Assembly (NCBI RefSeq): GCF_040438925.1
Contig: NZ_CP159258.1
Coordinates: forward strand, 3,362,001-3,426,000
Length of the DNA stretch: 64,000 nt
From: Pseudomonas sp. MYb327
GTDB lineage: Bacteria; Pseudomonadota; Gammaproteobacteria; Pseudomonadales; Pseudomonadaceae
Direction: 5' to 3'
Shown: in pieces, positions 43,771-52,105 of the stretch
Position numbering within the stretch: the first letter of the stretch is position 1
How the letters are laid out: every line of letters starts with the position of its first letter
Program-made: the position numbers and the translations under genes
Notes under the pieces: generated by a model
Database searches by the model: none
The model's input: the letters and a program-made list of their open reading frames with translations, nothing else
What the model was told of the DNA's origin: nothing

Positions 43771-43792
43771 ACCCACTCAAGGAGGCCACCCG

Positions 43793-44812
43793 ATGAAACA
43801 AGTACGCCTGTATGGCATTCAAGATCTGCGAATCGTCGACGTGCCGATGCCTGAGGCAGGGCCGCTCGATGTGATTGTAAAGGTCGCCATGTTTGGCATC
43901 TGCGGCAGCGATCTTGGCTTTGCCCGCGACGGTTACATTGGTCGACCGGGTGGTCAGCCACTACCGTTGGGACATGAGCTGGTTGGCACCATTCACGCTG
44001 TGGGCAGTGATGTAAAAAATATCCAGCCAGGCCTGCGAGTGGTGGTAGACCCCATGACGGGCTCGAGCCGCATTGGTACAGGGGACCCTGACCACGGCGG
44101 CTTTGCCGAGTACTTGCTGGTGCGAAATGCACGACTGGGCGAAACGCTGTTCCCCTTGACCGACTCGCTGGACTTCCAGCGTGCCGTACTGACCGAACCC
44201 ATTGCCGTGGGTATGCATGGCCTGAACCAGGCTGGCGTTACCACTCAAGACCGTGCCGTTGTCTTTGGTGCAGGTCCTATCGGCCTGGGTGTGATAGCCG
44301 CATTGAAGTACCGCGGAGTTTCCAAAGTGGTTGCCGTGGACTTGACCGACGAGCGACTGGAGCGCGCCCGTCAACTCGGCGCGGACCACGTCATCAACCC
44401 CGGACGTGCAGATTTGCAGTCGACACTCCAGGAATACCTGGGCATGCGAACCGCCAAGCTCACCGGGCTACCCGTAGTCGATGCCTCGTTGTACATCGAC
44501 TGTGCCGGGCATGGTCCGCTGCTGGAGCAAATGGTGGACATGGCCGGGGAAAAATCGCGGATTGTGGTACTGGCGACGCACAAAAAGCCGGTTCAACTGA
44601 ACATGATCCAAGTGATGATCAAGGAGCTCGTACTGATCGGCTCCCTCTCCTATCCAGATGAGTTTCCGGAAGTCATCGAGATGCTCAGCGATGCGCAACT
44701 CGATATCACCCCAATGCTCAGCCACTCGTTTGATTTCGCTCAGTTCGCCGAAGCCTTTGCCATGGCCCAGGTCCCCGAACTGTCCGCCAAAGTTGTAGTA
44801 AGGGTGGAATGA
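43793..44812 (+). CDS. Zinc-type alcohol dehydrogenase (MDR family)
   Basis: Medium-chain dehydrogenase of 339 aa. Catalytic-zinc ligands are in GICGSD and GHELVG; Rossmann motif is GAGPIGLG with VAVDLTDERLERARQLGAD after it. The four-Cys structural zinc lobe is missing, as in several subfamilies. Ribosome site AAGGAGG precedes ATG 43793. Likely oxidises an alcohol produced by a rubredoxin-dependent hydroxylase or a pathway alcohol. Confidence 0.87.
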   Translation: MKQVRLYGIQDLRIVDVPMPEAGPLDVIVKVAMFGICGSDLGFARDGYIGRPGGQPLPLGHELVGTIHAVGSDVKNIQPGLRVVVDPMTGSSRIGTGDPDHGGFAEYLLVRNARLGETLFPLTDSLDFQRAVLTEPIAVGMHGLNQAGVTTQDRAVVFGAGPIGLGVIAALKYRGVSKVVAVDLTDERLERARQLGADHVINPGRADLQSTLQEYLGMRTAKLTGLPVVDASLYIDCAGHGPLLEQMVDMAGEKSRIVVLATHKKPVQLNMIQVMIKELVLIGSLSYPDEFPEVIEMLSDAQLDITPMLSHSFDFAQFAEAFAMAQVPELSAKVVVRVE

Positions 44813-44864
44813 AACCTACACGACGACTCACCATTTCCATGCATTAAGAAGGTGCACGACGATC

Positions 44865-45032
44865 ATGAAAAAGTGGCAATGTTTTTTTTGCAGTTACATC
44901 TACGACGAAGCACTCGGCGCGCCGGCCGAGGGCATTCCCGCCGGCACGCGCTGGGAGGATGTCTCCGACGAGTGGATTTGCCCGGAATGCGGCGCCACCA
45001 AAGAAGACTTCGCCATGCTGGAAATCGCCTGA
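44865..45032 (+). CDS. Rubredoxin
   Basis: One-iron electron carrier of 55 aa: first pair of ligands in CFFC followed by SYIYDEALG, then GIPAGTRWEDV, and the second pair in CPEC followed by GATKEDF. All four Cys ligands of the Fe(SCys)4 site are present. It sits 26 bp before its probable reductase and 52 bp after the alcohol dehydrogenase. Rubredoxins of this type feed AlkB-like alkane hydroxylases or some P450s; none is in the window. Confidence 0.95.
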   Translation: MKKWQCFFCSYIYDEALGAPAEGIPAGTRWEDVSDEWICPECGATKEDFAMLEIA

Positions 45033-45058
45033 AAGAGCCAGTCGCCGGGAGACTGTAA

Positions 45059-46321
45059 ATGAGCCAACCTGAATCCAGCTGCACACTGATTGTCGGCAGC
45101 GGCCATGCCGGCTGCGAAGCTGCCTTTTCGCTGCGCCAGAACGGTTACACCGGACGCGTCGTACTGATTGGCAATGAAGTCAGCCTGCCCTATCAGCGCC
45201 CTCCCCTCTCCAAAGGCTTTCTGGCGGGTACGGTCGATGATCAGGCTTTGCTAATTCGTCCCGCCGATGCGTATGAAAAGGCCAACATCGAGACGCGTCT
45301 CGGCGTTCAGGTGGTGGGCCTGGACGCTGCGCGAAAGACCATTGAGTTGTCCGATGGCAGCAGTCTGGGCTACAGCCATTTGATTCTCGCCACCGGCAGC
45401 CGGCCGAGACAACTTGCCATCCTGGACTCAGAGCGCCCCCCGGCAAACGTGCATTATTTGCGTACCCTCGCTCAGGCGCGGCAGATGCGCGAGCAAATGC
45501 TCGAAGGCAAACGTCTGGTCATAATTGGTGGGGGTTACATTGGCCTGGAAGTCGCTGCCATGGCGCTCAAGCGAGGACTCAAAGTCAGCTTGATAGAAAG
45601 CATGGACCGGATTCTGGCACGTGTAACAGCCCCGGATGTCTCCAGTTTCTATCAGCAAGTTCATCAGGCTGAAGGGGCAAAGCTGCATCTCAATGCCCAA
45701 CTCGATCGTTTCAATCTGGATAGTAAGGGAGAACGGGTTGAATCGCTTCAACTCAGCGATGGCAGTGTGTTCCCGACCGACCTGGTTTTGGTCGGGATCG
45801 GTGCCATTGCCAATACCGAGCTGGCGGAGCAAGCGGGGCTTGAAATCGACAATGGCATTGTGGTCGATGAGAACACTCACACCAGCGACCCATTCATTCA
45901 CGCCATTGGTGATTGTTGCAGTCATCCAAGCGAGCTCTACAGTCGCCGGCTGCGCCTGGAGTCTATTCCCAACGCCATAGAGCAAGCCCGTACGGCGGCA
46001 CTGGCGATCTGCGCCAAGCCCTTGCCCTATCGTTCCGTACCTTGGTTCTGGTCCGATCAGTACGACCTGAAACTGCAAACTGTCGGCTTGTCACTGGGTC
46101 ACGACCAGACCTGCCTGCGCGGCTCGCAGACTTTGCGTTCGTTTGTTGTGTTCTACCTGCGCGAAGGCATGGTGATTGCCGCAGACTGCATCAATCGCCA
46201 ATCGGAATTCGCCTTGATCAAGAAGCTCGTTCAGGGACGACAAAAACCCGACATCCCAAGCCTTGTCGACGATTCAATGTCACTCAAGGACATCCTCGCT
46301 CAAATGACTACCCCCGCCTGA
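45059..46321 (+). CDS. FAD-dependent rubredoxin/ferredoxin reductase
   Basis: Flavoprotein of 420 aa transferring electrons from NAD(P)H to the adjacent rubredoxin. FAD motif GSGHAGCEAA near the N-terminus, PYQRPPLSKGFL, NAD(P) motif IIGGGYIGLEVAA in the middle, and the FAD-ribityl motif IHAIGDCCSHP, followed by a BphA4-like C-terminal domain. GGGAG precedes ATG 45059. Closest functional relatives are rubredoxin reductase AlkT and putidaredoxin reductase. Confidence 0.9.
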   Translation: MSQPESSCTLIVGSGHAGCEAAFSLRQNGYTGRVVLIGNEVSLPYQRPPLSKGFLAGTVDDQALLIRPADAYEKANIETRLGVQVVGLDAARKTIELSDGSSLGYSHLILATGSRPRQLAILDSERPPANVHYLRTLAQARQMREQMLEGKRLVIIGGGYIGLEVAAMALKRGLKVSLIESMDRILARVTAPDVSSFYQQVHQAEGAKLHLNAQLDRFNLDSKGERVESLQLSDGSVFPTDLVLVGIGAIANTELAEQAGLEIDNGIVVDENTHTSDPFIHAIGDCCSHPSELYSRRLRLESIPNAIEQARTAALAICAKPLPYRSVPWFWSDQYDLKLQTVGLSLGHDQTCLRGSQTLRSFVVFYLREGMVIAADCINRQSEFALIKKLVQGRQKPDIPSLVDDSMSLKDILAQMTTPA

Positions 46322-46336
46322 GTAATGCAGGCCGCA

Positions 46337-46354
46337 GCGCCGGTTATCCGGCGC
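46337..46354. terminator. Hairpin between convergent reductase and Cache genes
   Basis: GCGCCGG and CCGGCGC pair around TTAT, between stops at 46321 and 46369; followed by pyrimidine-rich CGCTCTCTC. Confidence 0.7.
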
Positions 46355-46368
46355 CGCTCTCTCATACC

Positions 46369-47196
46369 TTACGGCTTGTCCTGGTAGTAACCGACAGCGA
46401 CCAGATACGAACCTACCCGGCGGAAAAACGCATGCTTGTTCTCGACCCGGTTGGTCAATGGATTTGTCCAAAGGTATTGATACTCTCCTGTCCCCTTGCG
46501 CTGAGATATGCGCAGAATGGGTGCCCCTAATGGCTGACCATGGGCGTCCTTGAGGGTACTGAAATCCACGCCCAGCAAACGCTTATTGAGGCCATGAGCA
46601 ACAAAGCGCCGACTGTTCAGATCAATCACGTAAGGGTACAGATCATCCTGACGAAACGCCGGGTTCGCCTGATTGATGGCATCCAGCGTCGAAGCAGGGT
46701 TGGATGCGATGGCATCCGCAACCTTGTCGAGCATCAACCGGGCATTTTCCGCAGACTCCCGTGAAATGAAGTAGCCCACGGCGAAGAGTTTGTCATCGAC
46801 GCGACGGTAGTAGACGACCTTGTTCTCGTCGCGGTCGCCACTCCAGCTTTTCCAGTGGTATTGAGCCTTCCGCACGCCCTGGCCTGACTCTGTCTTCAGG
46901 GCCTCGGAGAAAGCCGTCTTCAATTCTTTTGGCAAGACCTCACCGACGTTCTTCCCGATCAGGTAACTGGAGGGACCGCCACTTGCCAGCATTACGCCAC
47001 TAGCATTAAGCACCAACACATAACAGTTGTTATCAACAAAATCCCCCTGACGACTGAAAGCCGCCATGGCACTTTCGTGGTGCTCCTGATAATAAAGAAC
47101 TGCACGCTCAAGCAGAGCCCTTGCCCCCTGACCATCGTCCTGAGGCTCTGCGGCCCCGGCCTGAGCGGTGATCAACAAAAATATCCAGCACGCCAC
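46369..47196 (-). CDS. Periplasmic Cache-domain sensor protein
   Basis: Exported protein of 275 aa with a short signal peptide (ACWIFLLITAQAGA, then AEP). Two Cache-like repeats follow: residues about 45-140 (VLVLNASGVMLASGG; VVYYRRVDDKLFAVGYF) and about 165-270 (YPYVIDLNSRRFVAHG; HAFFRRVGSYLVAVGYY). There is no membrane anchor or output domain, so it should bind a ligand in the periplasm and act with another protein, perhaps the chemoreceptor at 27228. GTG 47196 is used because no in-frame ATG has a ribosome site. Behind operator 47253-47271. Confidence 0.8.
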   Translation of the reverse strand: MACWIFLLITAQAGAAEPQDDGQGARALLERAVLYYQEHHESAMAAFSRQGDFVDNNCYVLVLNASGVMLASGGPSSYLIGKNVGEVLPKELKTAFSEALKTESGQGVRKAQYHWKSWSGDRDENKVVYYRRVDDKLFAVGYFISRESAENARLMLDKVADAIASNPASTLDAINQANPAFRQDDLYPYVIDLNSRRFVAHGLNKRLLGVDFSTLKDAHGQPLGAPILRISQRKGTGEYQYLWTNPLTNRVENKHAFFRRVGSYLVAVGYYQDKP

Positions 47197-47252
47197 CTGC
47201 CTGCCCCTTGAAACAGTTTCATACCCTGCACCGTTAGATAAAGTTACAAATT

Positions 47253-47271
47253 AACTGACATAGTATCATTT
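47253..47271. promoter_or_regulatory. Island operator copy 11
   Basis: AACTGACATAGTATCATTT, 16 of 19 matches, 57 bp upstream of the minus-strand Cache gene. Confidence 0.7.
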
Positions 47272-47335
47272 GCCCTGAGCAACCATTCAACTTCCATGCT
47301 GCACGGTGGTGCACTCTGTAAGCGAAAAAGCCATT

Positions 47336-47354
47336 AACTAACAATGTGTCTGTT
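47336..47354. promoter_or_regulatory. Island operator copy 12
   Basis: AACTAACAATGTGTCTGTT, 14 of 19 matches, about 120 bp upstream of the plus-strand amidohydrolase (start 47477). Paired with copy 11 in one divergent region. Confidence 0.6.
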
Positions 47355-47476
47355 ATTGCTTGCCGAGACACGGCAAAAGCCTTAATGTTCTCCCAGCTAA
47401 AAACAAAAACCTGAAGCAGCCCGTGATGCTGGCCCTGCCTGGCCAGCGGCAGCATACGAAATGGAGACAGCAGCCA

Positions 47477-48802
47477 ATGAAAGTCGATGACTTGATCCTG
47501 ATTAGCGTTGACGACCACATCGTAGAGCCTCCCACCATGTTCGATCAGCACCTGACAGTGGAGCAAAAAGCCTTCGCTCCCAAAGTGCTCAAAGACAAGA
47601 ATGGTGCGGACTACTGGCTCTTCGAAGGGCGTCGCGCTGGCAATATCGGATTGAATGCCGTGGTCGGGCGCAACCGCGAAGAATATGGCTGCGAGCCCAT
47701 TTCATTCGAGCAAATGCGCAGAGGCGCATGGGATATCAAGGCGCGCATCGATGACATGAACGCCAACGGCCTGCTGGCTTCGTTGAACTTCCCTAGCGTC
47801 GTGACCTTCGATGGCAGTCTGTTCCACCAGTTCGATAACAAGAAAAACGCATTGACCCTGCTCAAGGCCTACAACGACTGGCATATCGACGAATGGTGCG
47901 GCAGCTTCCCGGGACGCAACATTCCCAATGCCATTGTTCCGTACTGGGACATCAACGCTACCGTCGAGGAAATCAAGCGCGTGGTTGCCAAGGGCTGCCA
48001 CGCCATCAGCTTCACCGACAACCCGTCACTCAAAGGCCAGCCGAGCCTGCACGACGCCCACTGGGAGCCGCTGTGGAAGGTCTGCGCGGAAAACAAGGTA
48101 GTCATCAACATTCATATCGGTTCCGGCGCCCAGGCCCCGCACGCCTCGATGGACACTCCGATCGACGCATGGATCATCACCATGCCGATTTCCATCGTCA
48201 ATTCGGCGGCCGACTGGCTCCACCTCAAGGCCTTGCATCGTTATCCAGACCTGAAGATCGCCTTGTCCGAAGGCGGCATTGGCTGGATTCCGTACTTCCT
48301 GGAGCGCGCAGACTTCGTGCACGACCACCACCGCGCCTGGACCTATGCCGATTTCGCTGGCAAGAAGCCAAGCGAAGTGTTCCGCGAGCATTTCCTCACA
48401 TGCTTTATCGATGACAAGTTCGGCCTGAAGAACCTCGAAGACATCGGCGAAGACAACGTTGCCTACGAGTGCGATTACCCGCACTCCGATACCGTCTGGC
48501 CAGAGTGTCCCGATCGCCTGATCGAAACAGTCTCCCACCTGCCGGCCAGCACCATCGACAAGATCACCCATGGCAACGCCATGCGTCTCTACAACTTCGA
48601 TGCGTTCAGCCTGATGGGAGGTCGCAATAATTGCACCGCGGGCGCGCTGCGCGCTCAGGCAACCCACATTGATACCCGCCCGCAATCGTTCGGTGGCCCG
48701 GCGCCGCTGGCTGAAGGCGAAACCCGTCGCTGTGTGACCTCGGGCGACATCATCAAGATGTTCACCCAGGTATCCAAGGAAGACGGCAAAATCGAAGCGT
48801 GA
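47477..48802 (+). CDS. Amidohydrolase-2 family protein
   Basis: TIM-barrel metal hydrolase or decarboxylase of 441 aa. N-terminal strand ISVDDHIVEPPTMFD, central VINIHIGSGAQAPH, and late YECDYPHSDTVWP with the conserved Asp. ATG 47477 begins MKVDDLILI; the frame is open further upstream but that part is not protein-like. Together with the 22692 gene this gives two members in one regulon, perhaps a heteromeric or sequential hydrolysis/decarboxylation step. Confidence 0.82.
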   Translation: MKVDDLILISVDDHIVEPPTMFDQHLTVEQKAFAPKVLKDKNGADYWLFEGRRAGNIGLNAVVGRNREEYGCEPISFEQMRRGAWDIKARIDDMNANGLLASLNFPSVVTFDGSLFHQFDNKKNALTLLKAYNDWHIDEWCGSFPGRNIPNAIVPYWDINATVEEIKRVVAKGCHAISFTDNPSLKGQPSLHDAHWEPLWKVCAENKVVINIHIGSGAQAPHASMDTPIDAWIITMPISIVNSAADWLHLKALHRYPDLKIALSEGGIGWIPYFLERADFVHDHHRAWTYADFAGKKPSEVFREHFLTCFIDDKFGLKNLEDIGEDNVAYECDYPHSDTVWPECPDRLIETVSHLPASTIDKITHGNAMRLYNFDAFSLMGGRNNCTAGALRAQATHIDTRPQSFGGPAPLAEGETRRCVTSGDIIKMFTQVSKEDGKIEA

Positions 48803-48809
48803 AGCAAAA

Positions 48810-48838
48810 CCCCTCTCACAGCTGAGCCGTGAGAGGGG
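48810..48838. terminator. Hairpin between convergent genes
   Basis: CCCCTCTCAC and GTGAGAGGGG pair perfectly around a nine-base loop, between the amidohydrolase stop (48802) and the convergent aldo/keto reductase end (48847). Confidence 0.8.
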
Positions 48839-48846
48839 CATCCATC

Positions 48847-49875
48847 TTAACAATCGGCATTGATCTGCGAATGAAAACCTGCGTTGATCAGGTTCTGATA
48901 CTTGTTCAAATAATCGTAAGGGTAATGGGCAACCGGCTTGCCCAATGCACCCAGTTCGGCCAGACACGCCGAATCCAGATCAAACTCAAGACACCCCATA
49001 TTGTCCACTAACTGAGCATGGGTCCTCACGCCCAGCAGCGGTATGACTCCCGCCTGCGCACGCAACCAGTTCAAAGCAACTTGCGCAGGAGTCCTGCCAA
49101 TTTGCTTGGCGACTTTGCCTACTGCGTCAGCCATGACCAGCCCCCGCTCGTCCAGTGATTTCATTGCCGCGACATCCAGGCGCTTTCTCTCACCCCCTGC
49201 TACTTCGGTGCTGTACTTGCCGCTCAGGATCCCGCTCGCCAGTGGAGACCAGGCAGCCAGACTCAGCCCTTCGCTGCGGCACATCGGCAACACTTCGTGT
49301 TCGATCGAACGCTCGAGCAAGTTGTACTCGGCCTGCAAGGCGATAAAGGGCGTCCAGCCGTTGGCACGCGCCAATGTATTGCATTTGGCCACAACCCAGG
49401 CCGGGGTGTTGGAAATGCCGAGGTAAAGCACCTTGCCCTGTCTGACCAGGTCATCCAGAGCTCGCAGCATTTCCTCGATCGGCGTCAATGCGTCCCAAGC
49501 GTGAACCCAGAGCAAATCGATATAGTCGGTACCCAGGCGTCGTAAGCTTGCTTCAACCGAGCGGTGCAGGCTTTTACGATGATTGCCGCCGGCGTTGATA
49601 TCCTTGCCACCAGGAAGTGCCAGGGCGTATTTGGTGGTCACCACCATTTGATCGCGATGGCCCTGCAGCAATCGCCCCAGCATCTCCTCACTGGCACCGC
49701 CTGCATAGATTTCATTGGCGGTATCGAGGAAGTTGCCGCCTTGATCGCGATAGTGCGAATAAAGCCTCGCGGCTTCGGCTTCCTCCGTGCCCCATCCTTG
49801 GTTGCCGAATGTCATGGTGCCCAGGCACAGCTCCGATACCCGCAGGCCGGATCTTCCCAAAAGCTTGTAACGCAT
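48847..49875 (-). CDS. Aldo/keto reductase
   Basis: NADPH-dependent TIM-barrel reductase of 342 aa. MRYKLLGRSGLRVSELCLG start, catalytic Asp and Tyr in FLDTANEIYAGG, Lys in VVTTKYALA, and LWVHAWDALTPIEE. ATG 49875 follows AAGGAGG. Third gene of the minus operon etfB-etfA-akr, 57 bp after etfA. Likely reduces or oxidises an aldehyde or ketone intermediate. Confidence 0.88.
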   Translation of the reverse strand: MRYKLLGRSGLRVSELCLGTMTFGNQGWGTEEAEAARLYSHYRDQGGNFLDTANEIYAGGASEEMLGRLLQGHRDQMVVTTKYALALPGGKDINAGGNHRKSLHRSVEASLRRLGTDYIDLLWVHAWDALTPIEEMLRALDDLVRQGKVLYLGISNTPAWVVAKCNTLARANGWTPFIALQAEYNLLERSIEHEVLPMCRSEGLSLAAWSPLASGILSGKYSTEVAGGERKRLDVAAMKSLDERGLVMADAVGKVAKQIGRTPAQVALNWLRAQAGVIPLLGVRTHAQLVDNMGCLEFDLDSACLAELGALGKPVAHYPYDYLNKYQNLINAGFHSQINADC

Positions 49876-49932
49876 GATGCCTCCTTCGACTGTCAGCAAG
49901 GCGAGCTGACGCCCGCCTCGCTGCAAGATGGA

Positions 49933-50862
49933 TCAGAGCAGTTGTTCAAATTCCGGCACAGCTTCGAACAGATCTGCCACCAGGCCGTAATCGGCTACCT
50001 GGAAGATCGGCGCTTCTTCGTCCTTGTTGATCGCAACGATCACTTTGGAGTCTTTCATGCCGGCCAGGTGCTGGATCGCGCCGGAGATACCTACGGCGAT
50101 GTACAGCTGAGGCGCAACGATCTTGCCGGTCTGACCGACCTGCATGTCGTTGGGTACAAAACCTGCGTCGACCGCGGCGCGCGAAGCACCCACGCCAGCG
50201 CCCAGCTTGTCGGCCAGGGCGTACAGGTGTTTGAAGTTGTCACCGTTCTGCATGCCACGGCCGCCGGAAACGACGATCTTGGCAGCGGTCAGTTCCGGAC
50301 GGTCGGACTTGGCCAGCGACTCAAAGACGAAGCTGGAGATGCCAGCGTCGTGAGCAGCGCCAACGGACTCAACCGAAGCGGAACCACCAACAGCTGCAAC
50401 CGGGTCGAAACCGGTGGCACGCACGGTGATCACTTTCACGGCAGCGTTCGATTGCACGGTAGCGATGGCGTTACCGGCATAAATCGGGCGCTTGAAGGTA
50501 TCAGCGCTTTCAACCGAGATGATCTCGGAGATCTGGTCAACGTCCAGCTGAGCGGCAACACGCGGCAGGATGTTTTTGCCGTTGGAAGTGGCGGCGGCCA
50601 GGATGTGGCTGTAGCCCTTGCCCAATTCAGCAACCAGAGGAGCAACGTTTTCCGGCAGTTGGTGAGCGTAGGCAGCGTTGTCAGCTACCAGGACTTTGCT
50701 CACGCCAGCCACTTGCGCTGCAGCTTCAGCCACGGCGCCAGCGCCCTGGCCTGCAACCAGAACGTGGATGTCACCACCGATTTTGGCGGCAGCAGCCACG
50801 GTGTTCAGCGTGGCCGGGGCCAGCACTTTGTTGTCGTGTTCAGCAATAACCAAGATAGTCAT
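49933..50862 (-). CDS. etfA: Electron transfer flavoprotein alpha subunit
   Basis: Takes electrons from acyl-CoA dehydrogenases and passes them to ETF-ubiquinone oxidoreductase. The 309-aa protein has the FAD-binding C-terminal region [39 protein letters not shown] and [20 protein letters not shown]. The ATG at 50862 directly abuts the etfB stop. No ETF:quinone oxidoreductase gene is adjacent, so this may be an extra copy serving the island's dehydrogenases. Confidence 0.95.
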   Translation of the reverse strand: MTILVIAEHDNKVLAPATLNTVAAAAKIGGDIHVLVAGQGAGAVAEAAAQVAGVSKVLVADNAAYAHQLPENVAPLVAELGKGYSHILAAATSNGKNILPRVAAQLDVDQISEIISVESADTFKRPIYAGNAIATVQSNAAVKVITVRATGFDPVAAVGGSASVESVGAAHDAGISSFVFESLAKSDRPELTAAKIVVSGGRGMQNGDNFKHLYALADKLGAGVGASRAAVDAGFVPNDMQVGQTGKIVAPQLYIAVGISGAIQHLAGMKDSKVIVAINKDEEAPIFQVADYGLVADLFEAVPEFEQLL

Positions 50863-51612
50863 TTAGATTACCTTCGCTTCGTTTTTCAGTTTCTCGACCA
50901 GTTCAGCCACCGACTTGACCTTGATACCCGCGCTGCGTGCAGCAGGCGCTTCGACTTTGACGGTCTTGTTGGTGGAGGCGGTGGAAACGCCCAAAGCGTC
51001 CGGAGTCAGCACTTCGAGAGGCTTCTTCTTGGCTTTCATGATGTTTGGCAGGGACGCGTAGCGCGGCTCGTTCAAACGCAGGTCGGTGGTAACGATGGCC
51101 GGCAGTTTCAGGGAAACGGTCTGCGCGCCGCCGTCGATTTCGCGGGTTACAGCAACGCTGTCGCCGCTGATTTCGACGTTGGAGGCAAAGGTGCCCTGGC
51201 CGTAACCGCTCAAGGCAGCGAGCATCTGGCCAGTCTGGTTGTTGTCGCTGTCGATAGCCTGCTTGCCAAGAATCACCAACCGGGGCTGTTCCTTGTCGAC
51301 AACAGCTTTCAACAGTTTGGCCACGGCCAGGGAAGTCAGATCTTCGGCGGATTCGACGAGGATGGCGCGGTCGGCACCCAGAGCCAGCGCGGTGCGCAGC
51401 TGCTCCTGAGCGGTGGACGGGCCTACGGAAACGACGACGACTTCAGTCGCGACGCCCTTCTCTTTCAGGCGTACGGCTTCTTCCACTGCGATTTCGCAGA
51501 ATGGGTTCATCGACATCTTGACGTTGGCGAGGTCGACGCCGGAATTGTCCGCCTTGACGCGAACCTTGACGTTGTAATCGACCACCCGTTTGAGAGGGAC
51601 CAGGATTTTCAT
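50863..51612 (-). CDS. etfB: Electron transfer flavoprotein beta subunit
   Basis: 249-aa partner of Etf[21 protein letters not shown] start, [26 protein letters not shown], the ETF-beta signature around [22 protein letters not shown], and AMP-site residues in the [14 protein letters not shown] segment. ATG 51612 is preferred over a codon six bases upstream. First gene of the minus operon, sharing operator 51714-51732 with the glc-containing operon. Confidence 0.95.
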   Translation of the reverse strand: MKILVPLKRVVDYNVKVRVKADNSGVDLANVKMSMNPFCEIAVEEAVRLKEKGVATEVVVVSVGPSTAQEQLRTALALGADRAILVESAEDLTSLAVAKLLKAVVDKEQPRLVILGKQAIDSDNNQTGQMLAALSGYGQGTFASNVEISGDSVAVTREIDGGAQTVSLKLPAIVTTDLRLNEPRYASLPNIMKAKKKPLEVLTPDALGVSTASTNKTVKVEAPAARSAGIKVKSVAELVEKLKNEAKVI

Positions 51613-51713
51613 GTGCATTCTCTATTTGGCGATAACAGGAAAAAAAGGCCGAAATGACCTGTCACTCCACTCTTGTTCCCGCCTGAAAAAATGTCAACAT
51701 CTAAGGCACCAAT

Positions 51714-51732
51714 AACTGACATTTTGTTATTT
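51714..51732. promoter_or_regulatory. Island operator copy 13 (divergent promoter)
   Basis: AACTGACATTTTGTTATTT, 15 of 19 matches, between etfB (start 51612, minus) and the 51795 gene (plus). It is the last copy on the right and would control both etfBA and the glc block. Confidence 0.7.
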
Positions 51733-51794
51733 TTTTGATAAAAAGCCAGCTATAGTATGAACGTCACCCTTCGACTGAATCCTGGAGGTACCCC

Positions 51795-52094
51795 ATGCTT
51801 TACGCCTATCAACAATATTTGATGGCCTGTGAAAAAGCAGGCATGGCACCGAGATTCCTGAATGCAGAGCAAACAAATGGCCTGATTGAGCTGCTTCAGA
51901 ACCCACCACCATTTGAAGAGGCTGTTCTGGTAGACCTCTTTACCCATAGTGTTTCGAGTGAAACGAAAGCCATGAAGCTGAAAAAGAGTTATCTCGAGGC
52001 AATTATCTCTGGCGAAATCTACTGCCCAATCATTGGAAAGCAACGGGCCAGCGAGATGCTAGAGCAATCGCCGGACGATGCCGAACTCATGTAA
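51795..52094 (+). CDS. Stand-alone aconitase B N-terminal-like domain protein
   Basis: Small protein of 99 aa. MLYAYQQYLMACEKAG, LNAEQTNGLIELLQNPPPFE, AVLVDLFTHSVSS, KKSYLEAIISGEIYCPIIGK and RASEMLEQ follow the order of the HEAT-like N-terminal domain of AcnB, but no catalytic domains follow. GGAGGTACCCC precedes ATG 51795. In AcnB this domain mediates dimerisation and protein contacts. It heads the operon that continues into MaoC and glcDEFGB, a context with no obvious aconitase function. Confidence 0.78.
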   Translation: MLYAYQQYLMACEKAGMAPRFLNAEQTNGLIELLQNPPPFEEAVLVDLFTHSVSSETKAMKLKKSYLEAIISGEIYCPIIGKQRASEMLEQSPDDAELM

Positions 52095-52105
52095 GGGATT
52101 TTCCA

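Noticed and set aside
44852-45058. Plus-strand 68-codon frame over the rubredoxin
   Set aside because: It is a shifted frame of the rubredoxin gene at 44865-45032, whose four Cys ligands and conserved spacing are unmistakable.
1-52000. Complete steroid degradation cluster
   Set aside because: Side-chain-type enzymes are present, but no ketosteroid dehydrogenase, KshAB, HsaC/TesB dioxygenase or HIP-CoA genes are in the window, so the substrate is left open.
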